From the NCBI RefSeq assembly GCF_964199755.1, contig NC_133903.1:2175001-2239000 (forward strand): a DNA stretch of 64,000 bases, written 5' to 3'. The position numbers and the translations under genes are program-made. Below, piece after piece: positions 13,801 to 24,100 of the stretch (positions within the stretch are counted from its first letter, which is position 1; every line of letters begins with the position of its first letter). Below the pieces are notes generated by a model. It was not told where the DNA came from. It searched no databases and saw only the letters and a list, made by a program, of their open reading frames with translations. The stretch comes from Larus michahellis. Taxonomy: Eukaryota > Chordata > Aves > Charadriiformes > Laridae.

Positions 13801-14452
13801 CGGCGGGCCCCGCCACAGCGCGTCGCCATCCCTCCGCCCTGCCCCACAGCATCCTCATCCCTCCGCCCTGCCCCACAGCATCCTCATCCCCCCGCCTTGC
13901 CCCACAGCGCATCCCCATCTCTCCACCCAGCCCCGCAGCATCTCTATCCTTCCGCCCTGCCCCGCGGCATCGCTCCATCCAGCCCCGCAGCATCCCCATC
14001 CCTCCACCCTGCCCCGCAGCATCCCTCCACCCAGCCCCGCAGCATCTCTATCCTTCCGCCCTGCCCCGCGGCATCGCTCCATCCAGCCCCGCAGCATCCC
14101 CATCCCTCCACCCTGCCCCGCAGCATCCCTCCACCCAGCCCCGCAGCATCCCTATCCCTCCACCCTGCCCCGCAGCATCCCTATCCCTCCATCCTGCCCC
14201 GCAGCATCCCCATCCCTCCGCCCTGCCCCGCAGCATCCCCGCCGCATCCCCCCCCGAGGGTAAGGGGGGGTCAGGCACCCCTTCGGCGGGGCGCCCCCCC
14301 CGCCGTGCCGTGCCGTGCCATGCGGTGCGGTGCGGTGCGGCCGCCCCCCGCCTCGCCCTGCCCTTACCCGGGGCGGCGCAGTCGGCGCACGCCGCGTTGC
14401 CCGGCCGCTGGAGCAGCTCCACCAGCGCCTTCCTGCTCCTCTCCTTCGCCAT
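1743..14452 (-). CDS. ADAP1: ADAP1 (centaurin-alpha-1), 5' part: coding exons 1-3
   Basis: ArfGAP with dual PH domains. The family stimulates GTP hydrolysis on Arf6-type GTPases and binds PI(3,4,5)P3 at the plasma membrane through its PH domains. Three coding exons are readable on the minus strand: 14368-14452, 3392-3522 and 1743-1834. They join in frame (phases 1, 0, 2) with GT donors and AG acceptors throughout. The joined protein starts MAKERSRKALVELLQRPGNA and contains the ArfGAP zinc finger C-x2-C-x16-C-x2-C (CADC...CLNC), followed by the invariant arginine in SGIHRN. It then runs through VSKVKSVRLDDWDDAQVE to FYYKPTFLDCQ. It follows human ADAP1 almost residue for residue. The rest of the ArfGAP domain and both PH domains must lie to the left of base 1; I searched 1-1742 and found no further exon. 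COX19 follows upstream on the same strand, as in human. Confidence 0.95.
1835..3391 (-). other. ADAP1: ADAP1 intron 2
   Basis: A 1.56-kb intron with a gtacgt donor and a tttacag acceptor. It carries a (TAAA/CAAA)-type A-rich tract at about 2365-2405 and a T-rich run near 2628-2670. No other feature is recognisable. Confidence 0.8.
2365..2405. repeat. A-rich tetranucleotide microsatellite
   Basis: Imperfect (TAAA)n/(CAAA)n run of roughly 40 bp inside ADAP1 intron 2. It could be the tail of an old retroposed element, but no body of such an element is recognisable beside it. Confidence 0.7.
3392..3522 (-). CDS. ADAP1: ADAP1 exon 2 (second half of ArfGAP zinc finger)
   Basis: 131 nt. The first two bases complete an Asp codon started in exon 1, giving ...AAPDPDWASHSLGIFICLNC. 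This exon supplies the second cysteine pair of the zinc finger and the catalytic arginine in SGIHRN, and ends with DDWDDAQVE. The acceptor is gctttcag and the donor gtacgt. The match to human ADAP1 is nearly complete, with changes such as YTLG to SHSLG. Confidence 0.95.
4759..4860. repeat. Two-copy 51-bp tandem duplication
   Basis: The block that begins ccagaggtggttgtg and contains ataaacccgtgag occurs twice head to tail, offset 51 bp, with few mismatches. It lies in ADAP1 intron 1. There is no sign of function. Confidence 0.85.
13825..14245. repeat. GC-rich minisatellite with a higher-order unit
   Basis: Tandem array of about 23- and 29-bp units of the form catccctccgccctgccccg followed by cag. 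A composite unit of 104 bp is visible: the segment starting catctctatcc at 13939 recurs at 14043, nearly unchanged over its length. The array ends about 120 bp from the ADAP1 exon 1 donor, inside intron 1. On the ADAP1 sense strand it is strongly G-rich with closely spaced G runs. Because it lacks stops in some frames it creates long spurious ORFs on both strands. Confidence 0.9.
14303..14340. repeat. Pentanucleotide repeat (TGCCG/TGCGG)
   Basis: About seven units of TGCCG then TGCGG in a row, just inside ADAP1 intron 1, about 28 bp from the exon 1 donor. The two halves are single-base variants of one unit. Confidence 0.85.
14368..14452 (-). CDS. ADAP1: ADAP1 exon 1 (start codon, first zinc-finger cysteines)
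   Basis: 85 coding nt: MAKERSRKALVELLQRPGNA then ACADCAAP plus one base (phase 1). The start is fixed by homology to the human N-terminus MAKERRRAVLELLQRPGNA, and the ATG is followed by G at +4. The donor is gtaagg. The CADC motif supplies the first zinc ligands; their partners lie in exon 2, 10.8 kb away. Confidence 0.95.
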
Positions 14453-15100
14453 GGGGCCGGCGGGCGGTGCGGGGCGGCGCGGGGCGGTGCGGGGCTCGGC
14501 GGCTAAGCCCGCTTCATGGCGCGGGGCGGGGGGCGCTGGCGAGGCGGGCGGCGCGCCCGGGCTGCTCCATGCGGCCCCGCTCGCCCCGCGCAAGGTGACC
14601 GCCTCGGCGGGCCGGGCCACCGCCGGGAGGGGACGCGGCGGGGCGGCTTCTGCCCTGGACGCCTCCCTCGCCCCGCCGCTGCCGGAGCCGGAGCCGCCCG
14701 CCCGGGCACGGCGCCGGTTCCGCCTTCCGCCGGGCCCGGGGGGCTGGCGGCTCCCTGCGCCGCTCGCCCGCGACCTCCAGCGGCCGCTCGTCGCCGGGGA
14801 GCCCCGTCCTCGGGGGGGGGTCCCCCACAATCGGGGCATCCCGTCCTCCCCCCCCCGGGGGTCCCCAGCCCCAGGGCGCTCCCCATCCCCCAGCGGTCCC
14901 CCCCCGCCCCGGGTTTAATGTGCCCGTACCGCGCCCGGTGAGGGGGGGCTCTCGCCCCCGGGTGGGAGCTGGCGTGGCAATGGGGAGGGTGGGGGGCAGT
15001 TTGCAGCACCTCGGCCCTCGCTGGGCAGGGCCTCACCGCTGGAGCGCCTCGAGCAGCGATTTTGGGGTGCCTCTTTCACGTTAGCATCTTTCGGGGGTAC
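14453..15100 (-). promoter_or_regulatory. ADAP1: ADAP1 CpG-island promoter
   Basis: Very GC- and CpG-rich sequence that continues from exon 1 upstream (higher coordinates), with several GC boxes such as ggggcggggggc near 14521. No TATA box is evident. This is typical of a housekeeping or neuronal CpG-island promoter. The transcription start cannot be placed from sequence alone, and the edges are approximate. Confidence 0.65.
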
Positions 15101-18100
15101 TCGTAAACGACTAAGCGGTACCCACCCGCGCTCCGAAACACCCCTCCTTCGCTGCCCGTCCAAGCGCACACACCACCGCCATCCATGCCTGAATCTTGTC
15201 AGGACTGGACATCCAGGCTTCTTCGCACCCCTCCGTGGTGTCGAGGGAGTATTGGGGGGGGATAAAACACCCCCGGGGCAGGGTCACAGCTTTCCCACGT
15301 CACCATGGCCACATTGCTGGGAGGGCAACGCTCCTGTTTTAGCAGCTGAGGACTCGGGGGTGGCTGGGGGGGATGATGTGGGAAGCCTTTGGCTGAGGAG
15401 GCGTTCAGAGCTCTGCCCCATAGGCTGCTGCCCTGACCCCTGCTCAAACCTCCCCCTCAGGTACGGCTCACAGGCATCCGCGATGCTGCTATGGCGTGTT
15501 TATGGTGCCTACAGCTCAGCTTACTGAGACCTTTTTGGTTTTGCAAAGCAAGTCCCCCGTTCAAATCGCCCATCTCTGCTCCCCCCACCGGCGCAGAGCA
15601 CTCCCCCCCGGCAGAGCTCAGCTCCCCACCGCGGTCAGGGCATGGAGGAGCCTCTGCGGGAGGAGGGACACGGAGCTCCTGGAAAACGTTCACCACCAAA
15701 TCACGATACTGATCCTGCGAACCCGCGTGGATGTGAGCGGGTTCCAGGGAACGCTTTGTGGGAAGAAAATAGCACACACCCTTAAACACAGGCAGAATCA
15801 CGGCCTGGTGCGGTTACCGTGCTCCTCCTCCAATGCCTGGAATACATTTTCCTAAGTGACCTTTGCATTCGCGCTGTGAGCCAAGCGACCGTAAGCGAAT
15901 CGATTTCCGACTGGTTTAAGCTGACCTCGGGCTGTTCTGCGCCGACTCTGCGCAGCGTCGCGGGTCGCGCTGGGGTTTGCTGGTTTTACAGGTGTCGGCT
16001 GCTGAGGTCTGGAAACCGGTTCCCGTGCAAACCAGAGGCGCCATCCCGCACAGGGGCATTTTATTGTGGAGAAGCTGAGCTGCCGCATCCAGACCCTCGC
16101 CTTCCTCAGCTTCCTCGCCCGCAGCAGAGCTCCGGCTTCCAACAGCCGCCGAGTAACACCAGCCCTAGCATGGCGCCTTAGCCCTAAGCCTCCAAACCCG
16201 TGCTGCGTTCAGGCTTGGGGGTGGAAATGCTCACAGGATCAGAGCTTTACCTAAATCCAAGTTGGGTCGGGTTTTCGTTTGCGCCCCGGCATTTCCAGAA
16301 CGTGCGCTTGCCGAGTTCTTCAGGCGACAGCCAGGATGCCGCGTGGCATCAGGAACTCACCAGGGCAGGGGCTGGCTGGGAGGAGGATTGGTTTTAAAGT
16401 CTCTGTTTAGCTTTCCATTAAGACTTATTGATTCTCTTAATTTTTTGTTCTCCTGGTTGCTAGGCAATCCCTCTCTCTCCTCCGCGTGCTGGAAGCCAGG
16501 GCTGCAGACGGAAATTTATATCTTGTAATAAAATCAAATAGAACAGAGCCTGTTGTCAGTGGTGAGAGGGGAGCGCTTCGTTAGGGACAGGCGGGGCAGG
16601 AGAACGGGGCCAGCGAGGGGCCATCACCAGCCACCCCCAGCACTTAAGGCCCATCCCAATTACTCCAGACTTCGCAGCAGGAAAAAAACGAGCCTGCGTG
16701 GGTGGAGGGGACGTGGAGAGAGAGGGAGAAAAGTCAGAATTAAATCAGACAGAACTGAAGATAAACTTTTGTTCAGTGGAAAATCAAAGGCTTGACTCAG
16801 TCTCATGTATTCAAGGGCGTCTCCGCAGATTTACTCCTGGTTTACCCAAGGCTGAGAGGCCGCGCTGTGGGTCAGCACAGTGGTGACCCCGGGGAGCCCC
16901 AGGAGCCAGTGAGGCTCTCCTGATGGACCTAAGAACTTAAGGATCGCGATTCCTGGTGCAGAGCAGGGACAGAGTCCGCGTTTGCCACCCGGCAGGGGCG
17001 AAGGTTGCCCCGTCAGGGCTGGCTCCGGGGAGGCCGACAGGCGCCTCTGCCCAGGCTCGTCCTCCTTGAAGTGTTCCCCGCTGCCCGCAGGCACCGACGC
17101 CTCCTCTGGGCTTTCCCCCACGCGCTGCCGGGGCTACGACCTGTCAGGGAACGCTTCATGAACTTGCTCCTACTTCTCGCAAAGCCCCTGGCCAAACTCT
17201 CTGGAGACCGACTGTCGCTGTCGATGCATCACTCTCGTTCGGGCGGTTTCTGCATCTCCGCTGCTAAGTGACTTGTTAACTCGGATATAAATTTATGTGC
17301 ATAAGTGTATAAATACTTACATATTTACGTGTAAAACGGGCGTGTTTGTAAACACGCACACTTTTAACGCAGCCTTTTCTAAATCGCAAGGTTGTTCCCT
17401 TAGAAACGGACGTTATTAACGCGACCTCCCGAGGTGCCGAGCGCGGTGGCAGCAAGGGCCGCCTCTGGAAATGCCAGACTCCGAGGGCAGGGCAAAGGAG
17501 ACTTGGAAATTCCTGGAAACCTTTTCGCCATCTGTGTGCTGACACCCTGAAAATGCGCAGATGTAACTCTACCTTCTCCTTGCCCCTCCATGTTAGCGCC
17601 TTTCCCCCTGGGGCTGCCTTGCTGTGTTAAGAAAGAGCTGTTTACGCTATTATTTAGTTAATTTTGCAGCCCCAGCCCTGAAATGGCTAAATCGATGTCA
17701 CAACCACGCGAGAAAAAGGGTGTTAAACTCTCCCCTTATGTGACCCGGGAGCATGTTCACAGCCTAACACGGGCAAACGTGACAAATACCGGCGTGAGCA
17801 GCGAACCCTAACAGAAATATCAATAATTCATGCCGCTGACACTGCATTCGAGCAAACCTCTCCGGAGCAGTGTCTGCGCCAGGCTGGATCCCTGGGGCTC
17901 CCTCGGAGGTTTGTGAGAACAAGCCGCGGCACCGGCCCCCCGCACCCCCCTGCAGCAGCTCGCTTCCGCTGCCGCGCGGTTTCCTGTGCAAAAGAAAGAA
18001 AAGAAAAAAGAAAAGAAACTGAAATCCTAGAGGTTTTTGTTTAAAAAAACCCAAAAAACCGAAAAAACCCCACAAACCCTCTTGTTTTCTGGGTTATCCA

Positions 18101-21100
18101 GTTAAATCAAGAGTGGCTACAGCTGGGCGGGAGGAATGCCACCGAGCAGAGAGCCCGGACCAGGACAATTAAAAACTCCTGAACTGAAAATCTGATACCG
18201 ACGCCAACTTTCTCTGATTTTGAGCAATTTGCTTTATGGTCCCTGCGGGACTTACCCCCTGTAGAACAGGGAAAAGGCCGCGCGCTGCGCCGGCGTGGTT
18301 AGGACGTGTGGGTCAAGCTGAGGAGGACGACGGCAAGAGGAAGCGACGCGCGGGCGCAGGACTGACAGACCGATGTCCGGCGTCCGCAGCGCTGCTCTGC
18401 ACCTGCCCCGGCCCCCAGAGGAGAGAAGCGCCTTGCTGCGGAGCAATTTGCAGACCAGGGTTTCATTACGTTTGCACGGTGCTTAACTCCCTTGCAAAGC
18501 CCAGTGTGAAAAGGAGAGTCCTTTACTCCTGTCATTCCACGGCCGTGCAGGTAACACGGTGCACCCCAGAGACCCTCTGCAAGGGAGGAGAAATGGGGAG
18601 AGTGAGGACAAGAAGGTAGTGCAGACCAAAATCTCCCTGCTGATTGACTTAAACACCACTTTTTAGGTTTCTGCAGCACCCCGGAGCTGAGAACTGCCCT
18701 CTCACGGCCGTGCCGCCACGAAAAGGAAGGTAACCCCAGCCCCTTTCCTGAGGCTGCCCACGACACCTCAGCCATCCTTTCTGGTTCTCCTCTGGCCGGG
18801 CTCACTGCAGCGATGGGCTGGGTTGGGAATCGGCCGCGGGGGCTGCTCCGTCGCTCTGACGGGGTGGTTGGGAGCCAGGAGCCATCCTAGAGAGCGAGGG
18901 GGAAGTGATAGCTTGAGGATGTCGGATATTTCTACATCTGCTCTACGGTAGACCAGGAAATCTCCACACAAGAAAAAACACATTGCAACAGTCCTTTTCC
19001 TGCTGAACCAAACCCACTGCAGGCGACATAAAATACGACGTGGAGGGGGCAGCTGGGGGAAGAGGCTCCATGGCAGCTACCAGGCACCCGACCAGAGCTA
19101 TGCTGATCTCTACAGCCCAATGATGGGCTCCATTCTGCTCTCAGAGAAGACAAAATTAGACCAATCAAGCCAATAATTCACCTACGCCACTGTTAGACCA
19201 CTGCTTTTAGCATTACTCCTGATTTATACTAATTAAAAGACTTAGGTCTGGGGAAGCTCTGTATGGAGGAATCCAACATACGTGTGAAGAGATTCATACG
19301 TCAGGTCATCGGCTCCACCAAGAAAAGCCAAAGTGATTGTTGAGGGCAGCCATCGTCAGTTCCGGCTGAGTCAGAGGCAGGACAGTTTCGACGTGCAAAC
19401 CGCAGGGCACGCACTTACCATGCAAGTTCCTTTTCCTCAACTCCAATAATTTAATCTCTTCCTGGCTCAAATGGCTCACCCTTCCAGGAACAGCTTGGAG
19501 ACGTTCAAGCGGGAGACGGCGCTGCCTGATGTCCCGCTGCAGGGTGGAGGTGGAAGCAGCCCAGCCAACTGCTGCCGGCTCCTGGGAACCGGTGGCTGCT
19601 CCCACCAGGGACCCAGTGCCGAGAGGGTGATGGAGATGGTATAGGCAGGACCACAGGACAGAGCGCACAGGGCTGAAGCCCAGCACATCACTTCTGGTCT
19701 GGAAGTCTCAGCAGCGGAGCCTGAGTCCCTCAGAAGACAAACCATCTTAAAAGGGCACAGAGGAAAAGGGAAAACGGCGCAATTACGGGTCCCAGCTGTC
19801 GGTCTCGTACCACGGGCTGCTGCCTCCAGCCGCCGGTCCAGCTCAGACGCCTGAGACCACCCCGCTTTCTGCAACGTTGCTCAGCTGTAATTTGAATAAA
19901 GCATTGGATGGAAACAAAGCTGGAGGTTTTCTCTAGAAAGAGTTTAGAAATGATGGCCTGAAGGAAGCTGCCGAACAGCTGGAGATGGCAATTGAGCCTT
20001 GCCCCAGTTAACTTCGACCACAGAAAGTTGAGGACCATCTCCTACCCTTCCTCTGGCTGCTGATGGGATTGCTTGGGTGTCACTGCACGCCTCCTAAAAG
20101 CTCCCACAACACCGAGGTACAGAGCGTGCTGCTCGCTCACTTGTTTATTTCAATATGCTTTGCCAAAGAAAAATCAGCAAAGAATTAATTAACGGCAATT
20201 ATTTCTAGCAACAACAGAGCAGCCCTGCTCCAGAAGCCATGAAAACAACATCATGAGACCCCTGTGGCCGAAAAGCCTTTATAAACAGGTGCAAAAATAA
20301 ACAATTTTATAGCAGGCTATAAAAAGAGGCCAAGCCAGGTTGGGGAATGGCAGGGGAACAGCCATTTCGACGGCTGAGTCGAAGCAGCCACCCAGGTGAC
20401 TTTTGTGAAGGAGCTTTAATAAACAAACTGGCGCAGAAGCACCAACGCGAGTCACAGAACCAGCAGGACCAGGTTATTGCTGCAACAGAGGGTTTACTAC
20501 ACCCGTCACTCTGTGTTATTAGTGCTGCTGAAGTGATTTACTGTCTAAGTCAGTCCAACCGATTAGAGCTGTGATCTAAAGTCCTAGCCAGCTCCGGTTT
20601 CAGCGATAAACATCACCCACCCCCCGCCTATTGCTTGCTAAAATAAGCTGAAATAAAGCCATCAATCCAGACATCTCTCTGCTCAAATGAGTCTTTCTAG
20701 CTGGCACCACCACACCTGCAAGTCTCCTGCTGTGCACGCCGAAAGGACGGAGGGAGGGGTTCCAGGCGCGCTCTCATTTTTCGCCCACCTGGTTCTTTTT
20801 CAGCAGCCGGTGAACTCGGCGTTTCTGCCCCTTCCACCAGAACTCGCCCATCTCCTGTCGCCAGAGCCCTGCAGGGACCCGGGTCCTCTCACGTCTTCTG
20901 GGCTGCGCAGGCACACGCTCAGCACCTCCCGCATGAGGAGGCTGGGACGCGTCTCCTTCCAGAGACGTTCATCTCCATGACACCTCGTAGGTGGCAGTGG
21001 ACGGTCCCTCTTTCCCACCGGACTCCGCAGCACAGTTTGGGGAGGGGGAACCCAACTGAAACCCACCCTCTGCCCACCTGCCCCACTCACTCCGGTGTCT

Positions 21101-24100
21101 GTGCACAGGCTGTTAACACCTGACCCGTGGCATCGCCTGCGCTCTCCCATACGGACACCAGCCTGGCACTGGGCTGCATGGACCCCACACGCATATACCT
21201 CTAAATCAGAGAGAAATTGGAACACATTGAGAGAGGGGGACTGCATTGTGCTGCCTTAGCAACCGCTGCGAGCACGCACCGCACGCCGAGATGTGCCAAA
21301 CAACAGGCACGGCCCACAGCCTGTGCTCTGTAAGGGCCGGGACACCCCGATGGGTGGCGAGGACGAGGGGTTAAGGACGGCTTGCGACATCCATAGGCTG
21401 AAGTCAGCCCAGCCTAACGCCCACGTCCACGCGAAAGGGCAAAAGCCGAGGGAGGCAACGCCAGCGACGAAAGCCGCCGGCCTCATCACACCCCTGGGGT
21501 TTCCGATTTGGTACTTGTTCATGGGGACGTGAAGGCTTATTTATCAACGGGGGGGTTTCTCCTGCTTGGTTCAGCATCCTGAGTTACCAGCAATTTTCTC
21601 AGCACTGATCTGATCCGCAGCTTCTGTGCAATTCCCGAGCGGCAGTGGGAATTTCTTTCCTGTTCGGATCTGCCTGCCCAAAATCTGGCTTCCTCGGTGT
21701 GGTGAAAATCCCTTTGACCATCCAGCAAGCCATGCTGCCACGGGGCTGTGGAGCATCCCGCAGGGAGAAGGCCTCTGCAGATCGCGGCTCTAAGCAGGCT
21801 GCCGCACACAGCATCACATCCAGTCCTCAGGGCAGCCCCGGCGCCCCAGATTCTGTCACGCTACCGCTCTCCTTCCTGCCTTGTCCACCAAGGAGAGACT
21901 CGGTGCCTCCAAACCCTGCTGAAACCCAGAATGGGGTCTGATATGGGGAAATGCGAATTGAGCAAACGGAGCTGGAGCTGCCTCCCTCGCGGAGCACCTC
22001 CTCCCACACGCTACCCGGGGCTGGAGCTTTGCGAGCACGACCCGAGCCAGGTGTGGGTGCAGGGTCTTGCTGGCGTCGAGGAAACCAGAAATCCTCCAGC
22101 TCCAGGAGCTCTCACCTCCTAGGAGGCTACTAAAATAGCCAAAGGACTCGGTTCTTCTGCAGCCCCCACTTTTAAAAGATTTTTAAAGATTTTTAAAATC
22201 ATCAAGATGAAGTTAAAAGCCTGGGTCATTCCGGGTCATCTCCTTGATTTCTCCACCCCCCACTCTCTTTTTCCAAGGCTACTTTCCACCGCTGCTCCTA
22301 CAGAGTTTGCCATGATCATAAGGACCTGAACAGAAAAGCATCTACAGTACCAGGTGGTTTAAGGAGTCGTTCTTTACCAGCGGGACGGCCAGCCAGAGGG
22401 ACCACAGCGTCCCTCCCACACCAGTGGGACCTGCCTGACTCCATGCGGGAGCCAGGACAGACCACTCCTGCAGAGAGCAACACGTCCCACCGGAGGCAGG
22501 GACACGTGGGACAGCAAGAGCTGGATCTAGCCCACCAGATTTGATGCATGTGAACTGTTTTACACTCACAGAGATGACCGTGGCCTTTACTGGGCTGTAT
22601 GGTGAAGGCCAGGCTTGTCTGGGGTGTTCTTCATCCAGCCCAGCCAGCATAAGGTTGATGCACCTGCTAACGCAAGTCCTGAGATCTCTTGGAATAATGG
22701 GAAACAGTGATGAAACAGCCGGTGCAGCGCTACAGAGAGAGCACAAGCATCACAGCCTCTAGGAAGAGCCATAAAAATCTGTCCCTGTGCCATCATCAGT
22801 CCCAGCAAACAAAAAAATGCCTCAAGGTCTCTCAAGTCCTCCGCACACAGGCGTTGGACTGCTAGGTGACTTTCTACGAAGCTCCTATTTTGAGCAGCGA
22901 TCAATTATGCATTTCAAGCCATATGGCACCTTCATTCCAGAAGGAAGGCATTTTGTCTTGAAATCTTGTAAGGTAGAAAATCTGCTGCATCCTGATGGAA
23001 ATGCAGCATTGCCGGCTAGTCGCAGAAGCATTAAGACAAAAAAAGCAGCGGGATAAGGTTAATCAGACTCCCAGTTGCCATTGAAACACCCTGGAAGGGG
23101 AAACGGACCCTTGCAAGTCCCCTTCCAAACAGTCTTTTTTAAAATTAATCTGTTAGAGCTTTGATTTTTGTGGGAAACCTGACACAATATACCACATACT
23201 CAAATTTAGGAGGAGGAACGCTTCCAGAAGGGATTTCCTCCGGGCAGAAAAGTAAGTAAAGCCCTTTGGGGTCGCTGGGTATGCTACCAGAAACGACCGC
23301 CCTCTTGCACACGAGCAGAAGCATCATTCCCTTCCCAGGAACGATGGATTAGAAATGTAGAAACACACTGCTCTCCAGTGGAACCAGGACACCCACAGCA
23401 CTTTTCGGAGCCTACAGCACGAAGTGATGCTCCAGACGCTTTTCGCCCAGGGAGCAGGCTGCTCCCCCTCTCCTCGCCTGCCTGCGGTATTCCCTGCCCC
23501 TTGACTGCGCCAGTGCCGCGCTCCAGGCTCGGCTCCTGCACCGTTGTGGAAACATCCCAGCGTTCTCTGGGTCTCCTCGGAGTGAGACAACAACGGGGTG
23601 AAATTCAAGAGGTGCTCTAACCCGTCTGGTTCCCTCCCACAACCCACAAAAGCAGCAGTAAGTGAAAGTGATTTTGTTTTCTGCTGCAAAGGACAATTAA
23701 TTGCCAGCCAAGGCCAGCAACTCTGTGGTCTGCAAAGGAAACCAAGTAGGTGACTACTTGCCGTAAGCACGATGCCCGGCCACAAGGACACCTTGAGGCA
23801 AGCAGGACAAATTGGGGCGAATGCTTTAGAAGAGGGCTGAGGGGAGGACCAAGCATGAAGGTCAGGTGGCTGCACCCTCTGCCCACCCGTAACTCTGTGC
23901 ACAACCCCAAACGCCCACTTTAACAGGTGCCTACAGATACAGCCCTTCTCCAACACCCGTATCCCACTTCCAGGTGGCAGACGCAGCAACGGTCGCTCCC
24001 TGGCTTAGAGGCACAGACTCATTGTGCTCCTGCAGAGGACTTTGGACCATGGCCCACTTCCAGCAAGCCCTGGAGGCTCTCTTTGTATAGGCTTTTCTAT

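Larger units (their letters stand above)
3523..14367 (-). other. ADAP1: ADAP1 intron 1 (10.8 kb)
   Basis: This large first intron separates the two cysteine pairs of one zinc finger. It contains low-complexity tracts (T-rich near 3931-3965, A-rich near 10458-10485, 10913-10930 and 13237-13252), a 51-bp duplication near 4759-4860 and a minisatellite next to exon 1. The minus-strand ORF of 221 codons at 6744-7409 has no recognisable family and I do not call it a gene. No other exon is seen. Confidence 0.75.

Noticed and set aside
13230-14918. 562-codon open frame on plus over the ADAP1 5' end, with long overlapping frames on both strands
   Set aside because: The frame is open only because the region is GC-rich and full of tandem repeats. 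Its product is Pro/Ser/Ala repeats, and it overlaps the well-supported ADAP1 exon 1 on the opposite strand.
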